Assembly (NCBI GenBank): GCA_003252385.1
Contig: QKEH01000083.1
Location: 1 to 43,905, forward strand
Direction: 5' to 3'
DNA: 43,905 nucleotides
Source of the DNA: Bacteroidota bacterium
GTDB taxonomy: Bacteria; Bacteroidota; Bacteroidia; Bacteroidales; UBA10428
Positions 26,346-33,172 of this stretch are shown here, piece after piece. The translations under genes and the position numbers were made by a program. The stretch's first letter is position 1. Every line of letters begins with the position of its first letter. The notes under the pieces were generated by a model. The model saw nothing but the letters and a program-made list of their open reading frames with translations. It ran no database searches and was not told the origin of the DNA.

Positions 26346-27113
26346 CTACCGGATATAATTCAAGACCAGAATCAGGGTACTCACTGCCGAGAGGAAGGTT
26401 CCAATCATGGGCAGGTTAACGCGCAGATTGTAACTTTTAACAGGTTCTACATACACTATATCGTTGGGCAGCAGGAAGAAACCTTCGGAGTTTAGTATGT
26501 TGGTGTTGGTCAGGTCGTGCCTGAAGGTTTTGGTACCCAGGGTGCCTGGCCGAATAACCATCACCTTTCGGCGATTACCAAAATCGGTAATATCGCCGGC
26601 ATGGCTGATCGCTTCCAGTACGGTAAGTTGGTTGTTGTAATTTTGGTACACTCCGGGGTTATTTACTTCGCCCATCACCGAAAATTTGAAGGAAATCAGT
26701 TTCACGGTAACTGTAGCGTCCCTCAGATACAGAGCTGCCTGCCGGGCAATGGCTGCCCGCGCCTCCTCCATGGTTTTATTCAGCACCTGCACACTTCCAA
26801 TTACCGGAATATCCACATAACCCGAATCGCTCACATTGTATCCGAAGATAAAAAGGCTGGCATCGTTGGTAAACTGGTTCGCATTGGCGCTACTGCTGGC
26901 ATTGATTACCTGGGTAACCTCCTGGTTGATCGACAGAATTTGTATGTACAGCACATCGCGTTGCTGGATGTGGTAGGCAGGCGGAGTAGCTACAAAAACC
27001 TCCGGATCCGACTGGCCGGGTTGAAGGTATACCAGGTTTTTATAGCGGGAGCAGGAAACGAGCAATGCCAGCGAAAGCAAAAGCGCGATAATGGGGTATT
27101 TAGTTGGTCTCAT
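26346..27113 (-). CDS. wza: Wza-like polysaccharide export lipoprotein
   Basis: A 255-residue lipoprotein: signal peptide MRPTKYPIIALLLSLALLVS then Cys21. AYHIQQRDVLYIQILSINQE begins the Poly_export domain and GYVDIPVIGSVQVLNKTMEE follows; FSVMGEVNNPGVYQNYNNQL and LTVLEAISHAGDITDFGNRR form the SLBB domain. NDIVYVEPVKSYNLRV precedes a C-terminal hydrophobic segment (GTFLSAVSTLILVLNYI). It should form the outer-membrane export channel for the polymer. It is the first gene of the cluster, 203 nt before wzc, and is preceded by a long non-coding leader with a terminator-like hairpin. Confidence 0.93.
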   Translation of the reverse strand: MRPTKYPIIALLLSLALLVSCSRYKNLVYLQPGQSDPEVFVATPPAYHIQQRDVLYIQILSINQEVTQVINASSSANANQFTNDASLFIFGYNVSDSGYVDIPVIGSVQVLNKTMEEARAAIARQAALYLRDATVTVKLISFKFSVMGEVNNPGVYQNYNNQLTVLEAISHAGDITDFGNRRKVMVIRPGTLGTKTFRHDLTNTNILNSEGFFLLPNDIVYVEPVKSYNLRVNLPMIGTFLSAVSTLILVLNYIR

Positions 27114-27333
27114 GTGTTTTTAAGTGAACTGATGAAGGAATTAAACGAACGCAGCAGGCGAAAGGGTTCCCCGAGGAATCAGGAGCGAATCAGTTGGAAA
27201 CCTATCGGAATTGAGGTTCCCTCCTCCAAAACAAGTATTCCGGGAGGGCTGACCGTGTCACCTTCCCTGTTTCCCACAGCTTCGCCCCGTCACTCCCATT
27301 CATGAATTAGGGTAACCAGGCTGTGTGAAACAA

Positions 27334-27377
27334 GAAAAATGCCCTGCACGCCTGTATGAGTAAGGCTGTACAAGGCA
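27334..27377 (-). terminator. Attenuator-like intrinsic terminator in the wza leader
   Basis: On the minus strand TGCCTTGTAC (27377-27368) pairs with GTGCAGGGCA (27349-27340) through ten pairs including two G-U, and GCCT/AGGC adds four inner pairs with a single-base bulge. TTTTTC follows directly. It lies about 220 nt before the wza start with no gene ahead of it in this direction, so it may attenuate polysaccharide expression or end a short RNA made from the region. Confidence 0.7.
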
Positions 27378-27608
27378 TGGCAACCCAAAGGTAATACTTT
27401 TACCGAATCGTTGAAATTTTGACCTGCGGAAATGATTAACAGCAACAAGCCCTGTACAGGATCGGAATCGGTGAAGATGGCCTTCAAACAGGAATTCCTA
27501 CCGCCGGTTTGCCTGATGCTATTCGTAAAAACCGACACAAATCGTTCTGCCTTATTGCCTTCCTCCGTCTCCGGCAATTAGCTAATGGCACCAAGTATCC
27601 ATTCATAC

Positions 27609-27639
27609 TAAAAAAGGCAACCCCGCATTGAAGTTGCCT
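27609..27639 (-). terminator. Terminator after cysK
   Basis: AGGCAAC (27639-27633 on the minus strand) pairs with GTTGCCT (27621-27615) around an 11-nt loop and is followed by TTTTT. It begins about 25 nt after the cysK stop. Confidence 0.85.
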
Positions 27640-27663
27640 ATAGTATAGAATGCCAAAATAGTC

Positions 27664-28575
27664 TTAGAACAAACCTTCCACCGACAGGTAACGCTCACCG
27701 GTATCATAGTTGAAGCCGAGCACGGTGGCACCCTCTTTAATTTCGGGTAGTTTTTTCGCAATCGCTGCCAGTGTAGCACCGGACGAAATCCCCACAAAGA
27801 GCCCTTCTTCCTGAGCCGCTTTTCTGGCGTACTCAAATGCCTCGTCCTTACTCACCTGAATGGATCCGTCCAGCAGGTTGGTGTGTAGGTTGGCAGGGAT
27901 AAAACCGGCACCAATTCCCTGTATGGGGTGGGGCCCGGGTTTACCTCCCGAGATAACCGGTGAGGCTTCCGGTTCTACGGCAAACACTTTCAGGTTGGGA
28001 AATTTCTCTTTCAGCACGCTGGCAACCCCGGTAATATGACCACCGGTGCCCACCCCTGTAATCAGATAGTCTAGCCCTTCGGGAAAGTCAGCAATAATTT
28101 CCTTTGCAGTAGTAGCTTTGTGTATGGCAACGTTGGCCGGGTTGTCGAACTGCGAGGGTATCCAGGAATTGGGGGTTTCCTTCTGCAATTCTTCAGCCTT
28201 TTCAATGGCGCCCTTCATGCCTTTTTCGCGCGGGGTAAGCACAAATTCGGCGCCATAGGCGGCCATAATCTTGCGGCGTTCTATGCTCATCGATTCCGGC
28301 ATCACCAGAATGAGTTTGTATTTTTTCACTGCGGCCACCATGGCCAGCCCCACACCGGTATTCCCCGAGGTGGGTTCAATAATTACCGAACCTGCTTTGA
28401 GCTTGCCCGTTTTTTCAGCCTCCTCGACCATAGCTAGTGCAATACGATCCTTTATACTGCCTCCGGGGTTAAAACGCTCCAGTTTTATCCAAACATTTTT
28501 TTTGGTATCAAACAGGTTATTGATTTTCACATGGGGAGTTCCACCAATGCCATCGAGAATTGTGTTTAATTTCAT
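27664..28575 (-). CDS. cysK: Cysteine synthase A (O-acetylserine sulfhydrylase)
   Basis: A 303-residue PLP enzyme that makes cysteine from O-acetylserine and sulfide. [14 protein letters not shown] contains the PLP-binding lysine near residue 41; [16 protein letters not shown] binds the substrate carboxylate; [11 protein letters not shown] is the phosphate-binding loop; [10 protein letters not shown] and [11 protein letters not shown] complete the family pattern. Full length. It follows cysE by 115 nt, giving the two last steps of cysteine synthesis in one transcriptional direction. Confidence 0.97.
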   Translation of the reverse strand: MKLNTILDGIGGTPHVKINNLFDTKKNVWIKLERFNPGGSIKDRIALAMVEEAEKTGKLKAGSVIIEPTSGNTGVGLAMVAAVKKYKLILVMPESMSIERRKIMAAYGAEFVLTPREKGMKGAIEKAEELQKETPNSWIPSQFDNPANVAIHKATTAKEIIADFPEGLDYLITGVGTGGHITGVASVLKEKFPNLKVFAVEPEASPVISGGKPGPHPIQGIGAGFIPANLHTNLLDGSIQVSKDEAFEYARKAAQEEGLFVGISSGATLAAIAKKLPEIKEGATVLGFNYDTGERYLSVEGLF

Positions 28576-28690
28576 GATATTTTCGTGTTTTACAATTTGA
28601 AAATTTGGTTAATTGAGTTGGTTGGTTTAGTAACACGCACTATTTGCCAAAGTTCAAAGGACAGGCAACGGCCTCTGTAACAAATGGACT

Positions 28691-29530
28691 CTAAATAACA
28701 AAATTTATGGGTTCTGTCTTCATTTTGCTATCCCGCACCACGGTGGTGCTTTCGTGGTATACTATGCTGTGCGGTGCTACGCTTTTGGTAAGCCATACAT
28801 TGCCTCCTACCACGGTATGGTGGCCAATCACGGTATCGCCTCCCAAAATAGAACTCCCGGAATAGATAATCACATTGTCCTCGATGGTAGGATGCCGCTT
28901 GGTTCCGCGCATTTCCTTATTCACCATAATGGCACCCAGGGTCACCCCCTGATAGATTTTTACATTGTTGCCTATTACGGCCGTTTCGCCAATGACAATG
29001 CCTGTTCCGTGGTCGATGAAGAAATTCTCGCCAATGGTAGCACCCGGATGTATCTCAATGCCCGTTTTACTATGGGCATATTCCGACATCATACGCGGCA
29101 GAAAGGGAACTTTAAGTTTATAGATCACATGCGCCAGGCGGTAAATGGTAATGGCATAGAAGCCCGGATAATACAGAATCACGCTTTCCACCGATTTGGC
29201 TGCCGGGTCGAAATCAAGAAAGTGGCGGGCATCGGCCATCAGGTTGCCGTAAATACCGGGAATCTGGTTAAAAAAATCGCAGGTGATGTCCGCAATAGGA
29301 CGACCCAGGGTATTTTCCTGCGGACCGAGCAAATCGCGAAAATCAATCTGAAGCTGAGCCAGGTTCAATTCGATCTGGGGCAGGGTGCATTTTCGGTCGA
29401 GCTTGAAGGGAAAGAGAAAATTGATCAGATTCTCGGTAAAATTATGGGCTTTGATCATAGAGGGCACATCCTTGCGGAAGTCCTTATAGCAATCGAATAA
29501 AAATTCGGCGAATTGATTTGAATTTTCCAT
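28691..29530 (-). CDS. cysE: Serine O-acetyltransferase (EpsC type)
   Basis: A 279-residue enzyme making O-acetylserine, the CysK substrate. The N-terminal helical domain is followed from about residue 150 by the left-handed beta-helix: GIEIHPGATIGENFFIDHGT and GIVIGETAVIGNNVKIYQGV, then an insertion (GAIMVNKEMRGTKRHPTIED), VIIYSGSSILGGDTVIGHHT and VVGGNVWLTKSV. His in IHPG and FIDHG are catalytic-site residues of the family. Start ATG 29530 is preferred over a GTG two codons upstream. Feedback inhibition by cysteine is expected for the family but not visible. Confidence 0.95.
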   Translation of the reverse strand: MENSNQFAEFLFDCYKDFRKDVPSMIKAHNFTENLINFLFPFKLDRKCTLPQIELNLAQLQIDFRDLLGPQENTLGRPIADITCDFFNQIPGIYGNLMADARHFLDFDPAAKSVESVILYYPGFYAITIYRLAHVIYKLKVPFLPRMMSEYAHSKTGIEIHPGATIGENFFIDHGTGIVIGETAVIGNNVKIYQGVTLGAIMVNKEMRGTKRHPTIEDNVIIYSGSSILGGDTVIGHHTVVGGNVWLTKSVAPHSIVYHESTTVVRDSKMKTEPINFVI

Positions 29531-29769
29531 ATACACAATGAATTATGGGGAATAGAAATGCCCTGAAAGCAGAATAAAATACGGGGTGTATTGAACAAGG
29601 AAGGTATTCCCGGAGCCTTAACACATATCTACGCCACCGTTCGACAAACCCATTCGACTGGCGAATGCGTAGCTGCTGAAATCCGAATGAGTGGCGTAAT
29701 AGTTCATACCTGATGCTTGTGTCAGACAAAGATCAGTATTATTATTGAGAATCATTCAAAATAACCCAA

Positions 29770-30573
29770 TTATTTATCGCCGTTGGACAATTTGTTAAAG
29801 GAGGTAAGCAGCCCCTTGATAACGGACGAACTGAATCCCTGGTGTTCCATTTCGTTCAAGCCGGAAATGGTCACTCCCTGTGGCGTGGTTACCTTGTCGA
29901 TTTCGGCCTCGGGATGTGTTCCGTTCTCCAGCAACAACTGGGCAGCTCCTTTAACAATTTGTGAGGCTATGAACTGCGAAATTTCGGCACTGAAACCGAT
30001 CTCAATCCCTCCCTGGGTAGCCGCCCGGATAAAACGCAGCGCAAAAGCAATACCACAGGCTCCCAGCACGGTAACCGCATCCAGCTGATCCTCGTGCAAT
30101 ACAATGGTTTTTCCCAAGGCATTAAAAAGGGTGGTAACCACCAGCTCCTGTTCCCTGGTAGTACTCTGAAAACACAGGCAGGTGAGCGATTCCTTGATTT
30201 CAATGGCGGTGTTGGGCATAATCCGTATCATGGGGTGTTCTTTCAACACGGCAGCCATTTCGTTCAGGGTTACTCCGGTAACGGTAGAAACCAGGAGTTG
30301 CTCCGGTTTCAGGAGGGGTTTTAATTCCTCCAAAACGCTCCTGAAGTGCTGGGGCTTCACCGACACAATAATAATTTCGGCATCCTCAATGGCTTCTGAT
30401 ATCTTGTTTTCGACAACCTGAAAGCCCATTTCAACCAGCTGTTTCGCCCGTGCCAGGCGTTTTTCGCAAACCGTAAGCTGTTGTTTGTTGAAATGGTCGA
30501 TGGCCAATATACCTTTGGCAATGGAAGTCCCCAGATTTCCCCCGCCTATAATGGTTATTTTTGAGATGTTCAT
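29770..30573 (-). CDS. proC: Pyrroline-5-carboxylate reductase
   Basis: A 267-residue NAD(P)H-dependent enzyme for the last step of proline synthesis. ITIIGGGNLGTSIAKGIL is the Rossmann glycine motif; IIVSVKPQHFRSVLEEL and MIRIMPNTAIEI are conserved ProC segments; ALRFIRAATQGGIEIGFSAE and VTTPQGVTISGLNEME form the C-terminal dimer domain with the TP-x-G-x-T motif. Length is normal. It reads away from the adjacent receptor operon. Confidence 0.96.
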   Translation of the reverse strand: MNISKITIIGGGNLGTSIAKGILAIDHFNKQQLTVCEKRLARAKQLVEMGFQVVENKISEAIEDAEIIIVSVKPQHFRSVLEELKPLLKPEQLLVSTVTGVTLNEMAAVLKEHPMIRIMPNTAIEIKESLTCLCFQSTTREQELVVTTLFNALGKTIVLHEDQLDAVTVLGACGIAFALRFIRAATQGGIEIGFSAEISQFIASQIVKGAAQLLLENGTHPEAEIDKVTTPQGVTISGLNEMEHQGFSSSVIKGLLTSFNKLSNGDK

Positions 30574-30686
30574 AACAGAATCAGGATTATTTAAGCCGTA
30601 ATGGCAGGTAAAAATACAGTAATTTGGGGAGTTTTGGAAACGGAATAATTCTCAGCAACCGAATTAATCAAAAACAAATTAAAATA

Positions 30687-30997
30687 AACAATAAAAATGC
30701 AGTTCAAGTTTTGAAAAAAAAAAAAAACGGATTACTATTGCATTACCTAAATGACTAACGTTAGCAAAAAATATGTAACAATTTAACCATAAGCGAAAAG
30801 GCAGTTTTAACCTACACCATCAATCAGCAAAAAATAAGACATCAGAAAATTCCTGTACTGCCCCGCAAGGCAGGGCACACGGGAAATGCAGCCGTGTGGC
30901 AACACGCTACATACCCCTCAAAGAAAAACCTTATCCCTCAGTAAAATTGCGAAACCTACGTTGGGATAAGGCTATTAAATAAACATTTAACAATTCA
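30687..30997 (+). repeat. Copy A of a ~305-nt duplicated non-coding leader
   Basis: Hand alignment with 36349-36653 gives about 35 differences over about 260 nt in the part downstream of the promoter (roughly 87% identity), far higher than between the genes that follow. The similarity starts at AACAATAAAAA and ends at CATTTAACAANTCAA just before the first gene of each operon. No terminal inverted repeats or target-site duplications are evident, so it is not an obvious insertion element. It fills most of the 435-nt gap between proC and the next gene. Confidence 0.92.
30710..30740 (+). promoter_or_regulatory. Candidate Bacteroidota promoter of operon A with A14 spacer tract
   Basis: TTTG at 30710-30713 and TACTATTG at 30733-30740 resemble the Bacteroidota -33 (TTTG) and -7 (TAnnTTTG, one mismatch) elements with a 19-nt spacer. 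Fourteen consecutive A residues occupy 30714-30727. The predicted start would lie near 30747, giving a leader of about 260 nt. Confidence 0.55.
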
Positions 30998-31008
30998 AAA
31001 TTACTAAA
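30747..31008 (+). promoter_or_regulatory. Structured 5' leader of operon A, candidate cis-regulatory RNA
   Basis: Helices visible: CTGCC 30858-30862 with GGCAG 30869-30873; CACACGG 30876-30882 with CCGTGTG 30892-30898; CCTTATCCC 30929-30937 with GGGATAAGG 30963-30971. GGCAGT at 30800-30805 can alternatively pair with ACTGCC 30857-30862, competing with the first helix. The palindrome CTAACGTTAG (30755-30764) lies near the expected transcript start. The first two helices and the alternative pairing are retained in copy B, with sequence changes that keep pairing through G-U. The element is GC-rich within AT-rich surroundings. I do not recognise a known riboswitch class. Confidence 0.55.
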
Positions 31009-32118
31009 ATGAGAAATAAATTCATCACTCTTTTTTATATCAATATTATCATAGTATTAATCTTCCTGATTTCATGTGAGAAAAACTCAGAGCTAAAGCA
31101 GCCAACCCCAGACAACAACCTAAAGATTGCCGATAAAATTCCCTCTGGAGTTCGTGTTGTAAATGGGATTTTACGATTTGACAATGAAGACATTGCACAT
31201 GCTACATTTCTTACCTTGGATCAACTTAATTCCGAATACCTGGATAAGCTCCATGATGATTGCGAAACGCAATCAGACTACGAAGATAAGGTTGACAGGC
31301 AAGGCTTTGATGAAGAAACCATACTCAAACTATTTGAACAGGAATTCGGGCATAAAACCATGCGTTCAAAAATCCGAACTGAAGAAGAACGATGGCTGAA
31401 CTCAAAAAGCCTTAACTTCGATACCCGTCCGGGTTTTATCATTCACGATCCTGTTATTCAATCCCTATTAAACGATGAAGGTGAATACATGATTGGTGAT
31501 AATATTTACAAAATAGATGGCAATGGGGTTACCTATGGAATTGAGAAGTCAGACTTTAACGCCTTAGATGAACTACGTACAATTTTAAGCATGAAAAAAG
31601 AGTTAAAGTACTCAAAACAAGCCTGTTCATCAAACATATTTGTAGCACAGGATAATGGACTCTGTGCCATCATTAAACTCCCGAACACAACCAAAAATTC
31701 AGAGCAGTACGAAAAAATCGATGAAGAAGATTTAAAATCCAATACAGACGTTTCGGATAAAAGAGATTTCGACAACAACAACAGGTATCTCTTTGGAAGA
31801 GCCACCATCACAAATGTGGTAGGCGTATCGCATTACGTAAAATGCACGGCAGAAAGTTTTAAGTATAAACGTGGCGATAATTGGAAAAAATACAGTGTGA
31901 AACAATATGCCCAGGTTGGTGCCCGGGTTTATGCAAAGAATAATGGCTCATGGGAATATTGGCGAACCATTGATGATGCTTCGGAATACAAGGGACAAAG
32001 AACTGCCACCGCGAAAGTGAGCACTTATCCAACTCCCATTCGAGTAGCCTCCGGTGGTTTAGTGGGAGGAGTACAATCAGCCGAGCAATCCTTCTTTCAA
32101 TTTACAAAAACATTCTAA
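31009..32118 (+). CDS. Lipoprotein of unknown function, first gene of operon A
   Basis: A 369-residue protein with a lipoprotein signal (MRNKFITLFYINIIIVLIFL then ISC23). The N-terminal part (SGVRVVNGILRFDNEDIAHA) resembles the 'variable-region' lipoproteins common in Bacteroidota, with an acidic, helical middle (EDKVDRQGFDEETILKLFEQ). The C-terminal third is rich in Tyr, Trp and Lys (FKYKRGDNWKKYSVKQYAQV; NNGSWEYWRTIDD) and predicted beta-rich. Two cysteines occur near residues 206 and 218 and another near 282. I do not recognise a named family. It follows the duplicated leader directly and is separated from the DUF4249 gene by a palindromic hairpin, so it may be made in excess over the downstream genes. 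Confidence 0.85.
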   Translation: MRNKFITLFYINIIIVLIFLISCEKNSELKQPTPDNNLKIADKIPSGVRVVNGILRFDNEDIAHATFLTLDQLNSEYLDKLHDDCETQSDYEDKVDRQGFDEETILKLFEQEFGHKTMRSKIRTEEERWLNSKSLNFDTRPGFIIHDPVIQSLLNDEGEYMIGDNIYKIDGNGVTYGIEKSDFNALDELRTILSMKKELKYSKQACSSNIFVAQDNGLCAIIKLPNTTKNSEQYEKIDEEDLKSNTDVSDKRDFDNNNRYLFGRATITNVVGVSHYVKCTAESFKYKRGDNWKKYSVKQYAQVGARVYAKNNGSWEYWRTIDDASEYKGQRTATAKVSTYPTPIRVASGGLVGGVQSAEQSFFQFTKTF

Positions 32119-32127
32119 AAAACCGGT

Positions 32128-32163
32128 AGGCCATGCCATGGCATGGCCTTCTTTACAAATTTT
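32128..32163 (+). terminator. Palindromic terminator/attenuator after the first gene of operon A
   Basis: A perfect 22-nt palindrome at 32128-32149 (each arm reads AGGCCATGCCA or its complement) followed by TCTTTACAAATTTT. It begins 10 nt after the stop and ends a few bases before the DUF4249 start at 32167, so partial read-through must be assumed if the genes form one operon. Confidence 0.7.
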
Positions 32164-32166
32164 CCG

Positions 32167-33165
32167 ATGAAAAAATGCACTTGGCTCGCCCTATTCTTTT
32201 CAGGGGTTTTAATGGGGTGCGAGGAAGAAGTGTTTCTTAAAATTCCCCAAAGCGAAAGAAAACCCATCGTATACTGCATCTATACAACCGATAGCCTTGT
32301 CACACTAACCTTAATGCATGATTCAAGCGACCCATACACTAACAATGCCAAAGTGAAGTTATATGCCAGTAACAGTTTTGCCGAAGAGTTACTCAGCCGG
32401 GGGGAAGGCAGATACAGTGCATCTTCAACCCGAATTCAATTGGCAACAAGCTATTCATTAGAAATCAACACAGCCGATTACAGCACCATAACTGCCACAG
32501 ATACCAGCCCAAACAGGGTTCCCATCATTTCCGCAACCCACCGCGACAGCACCGGATTGGATCATTTCAACTCCACCCTGGCAGATTTTACAATTACCTT
32601 TAAAGACCTTCCTCAACAGGAAAACTACTACGAGGTTTTTATCAGTCAGACTATCGATACAAGCCAACTAATCCTGATTGATACTACCCTTTCCGACCTG
32701 TATATTGAGGGAGAAAACCTAAGAGAAACCCAGAAAAAGGAAATGTCCTTTAAGTTACTTTCATTGCTATCCAAAGATCCATCCATTCAGGCTGAAGGCT
32801 TTACGGATTATGCCGGAGCATTTCAGGATCAAAATTTCCTTTTTTTCAACGACCGGCTTTTCGATGGGGAGACCAAAACGCTGAAAATACAATATTACCC
32901 CTATTATAATGAACAACTCAACGGCACGCTATATTATTATGCCCCGGAAAGGAACTTTGAAATACATCTTCGCTCGATCAGCAAAAACTATTACCTGTAT
33001 CGGAAAAGTCAAAAACAATATGTGGACTTAAACAATCAAAACACCATTTGGCGCAATGCAGGCGACTATGTAGACCTATACACCAATATGGATAATGGTT
33101 ACGGAGTTTTTGCGGGCTACTCAACCTCCATTTATAACCTCAATGTTATACAATCAATTGATTAG
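32167..33165 (+). CDS. DUF4249 family surface lipoprotein (operon A)
   Basis: A 332-residue lipoprotein: MKKCTWLALFFSGVLMG then Cys18 followed by three Glu, an acidic run of the kind that directs lipoproteins to the cell surface in Bacteroidota. KPIVYCIYTTDSLVTLTLMH, the DP-x-TNAKVKLYASNSF region and the C-terminal FEIHLRSISKNYYLYRKSQK with YGVFAGY match the DUF4249 pattern, proteins that accompany TonB-dependent receptors. ATG at 32167 is preferred to 32143, which lies inside the hairpin. It ends 7 nt before the receptor start. Its ligand is unknown. Confidence 0.82.
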   Translation: MKKCTWLALFFSGVLMGCEEEVFLKIPQSERKPIVYCIYTTDSLVTLTLMHDSSDPYTNNAKVKLYASNSFAEELLSRGEGRYSASSTRIQLATSYSLEINTADYSTITATDTSPNRVPIISATHRDSTGLDHFNSTLADFTITFKDLPQQENYYEVFISQTIDTSQLILIDTTLSDLYIEGENLRETQKKEMSFKLLSLLSKDPSIQAEGFTDYAGAFQDQNFLFFNDRLFDGETKTLKIQYYPYYNEQLNGTLYYYAPERNFEIHLRSISKNYYLYRKSQKQYVDLNNQNTIWRNAGDYVDLYTNMDNGYGVFAGYSTSIYNLNVIQSID

Positions 33166-33172
33166 TATCCAT

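Larger units (their letters stand above)
27114..27663 (-). promoter_or_regulatory. Long non-coding region upstream of wza: probable promoter and structured leader
   Basis: This 550-nt gap lies between cysK and wza, both on the minus strand. It contains the cysK terminator (27609-27639), a 10-nt palindrome CCTGTACAGG (27451-27460), a TACCTTTG promoter-like motif (minus, 27393-27386), a strong hairpin with T-run (27377-27334) and weaker pairs closer to wza (CCCTCC with GGAGGG near 27229-27255; AGGTTCC with GGAAACCT near 27195-27225). A 95-codon open frame crosses it but has no recognisable protein character and contains the hairpin, so I treat the region as regulatory. Transcription start not determined. 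Confidence 0.5.

Noticed and set aside
26517-27305. 262-codon plus-strand open frame across wza and its leader
   Set aside because: Antisense to the clearly recognised Wza-like lipoprotein; no family features.
27386-27393. TACCTTTG on the minus strand as the wza promoter
   Set aside because: It matches the -7 consensus, but no TTTG lies at the right distance, and the predicted start would fall directly at the base of the terminator-like hairpin. Not listed as a promoter.
27290-27577. 95-codon minus-strand frame upstream of wza
   Set aside because: It contains the strong hairpin with T-run and a promoter-like motif; no recognisable protein character, so treated as leader/regulatory DNA.
29484-29729. 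81-codon minus-strand frame between cysE and proC
   Set aside because: Highly basic and aromatic with no family features; overlaps the cysE start; looks like a chance frame.
30858-30971. Possible cobalamin riboswitch because of CCCCGCAAGG in the duplicated leader
   Set aside because: The other conserved boxes of the cobalamin class and the B12-box were not found, and the downstream receptors are not BtuB-like. The resemblance is limited to a few bases.
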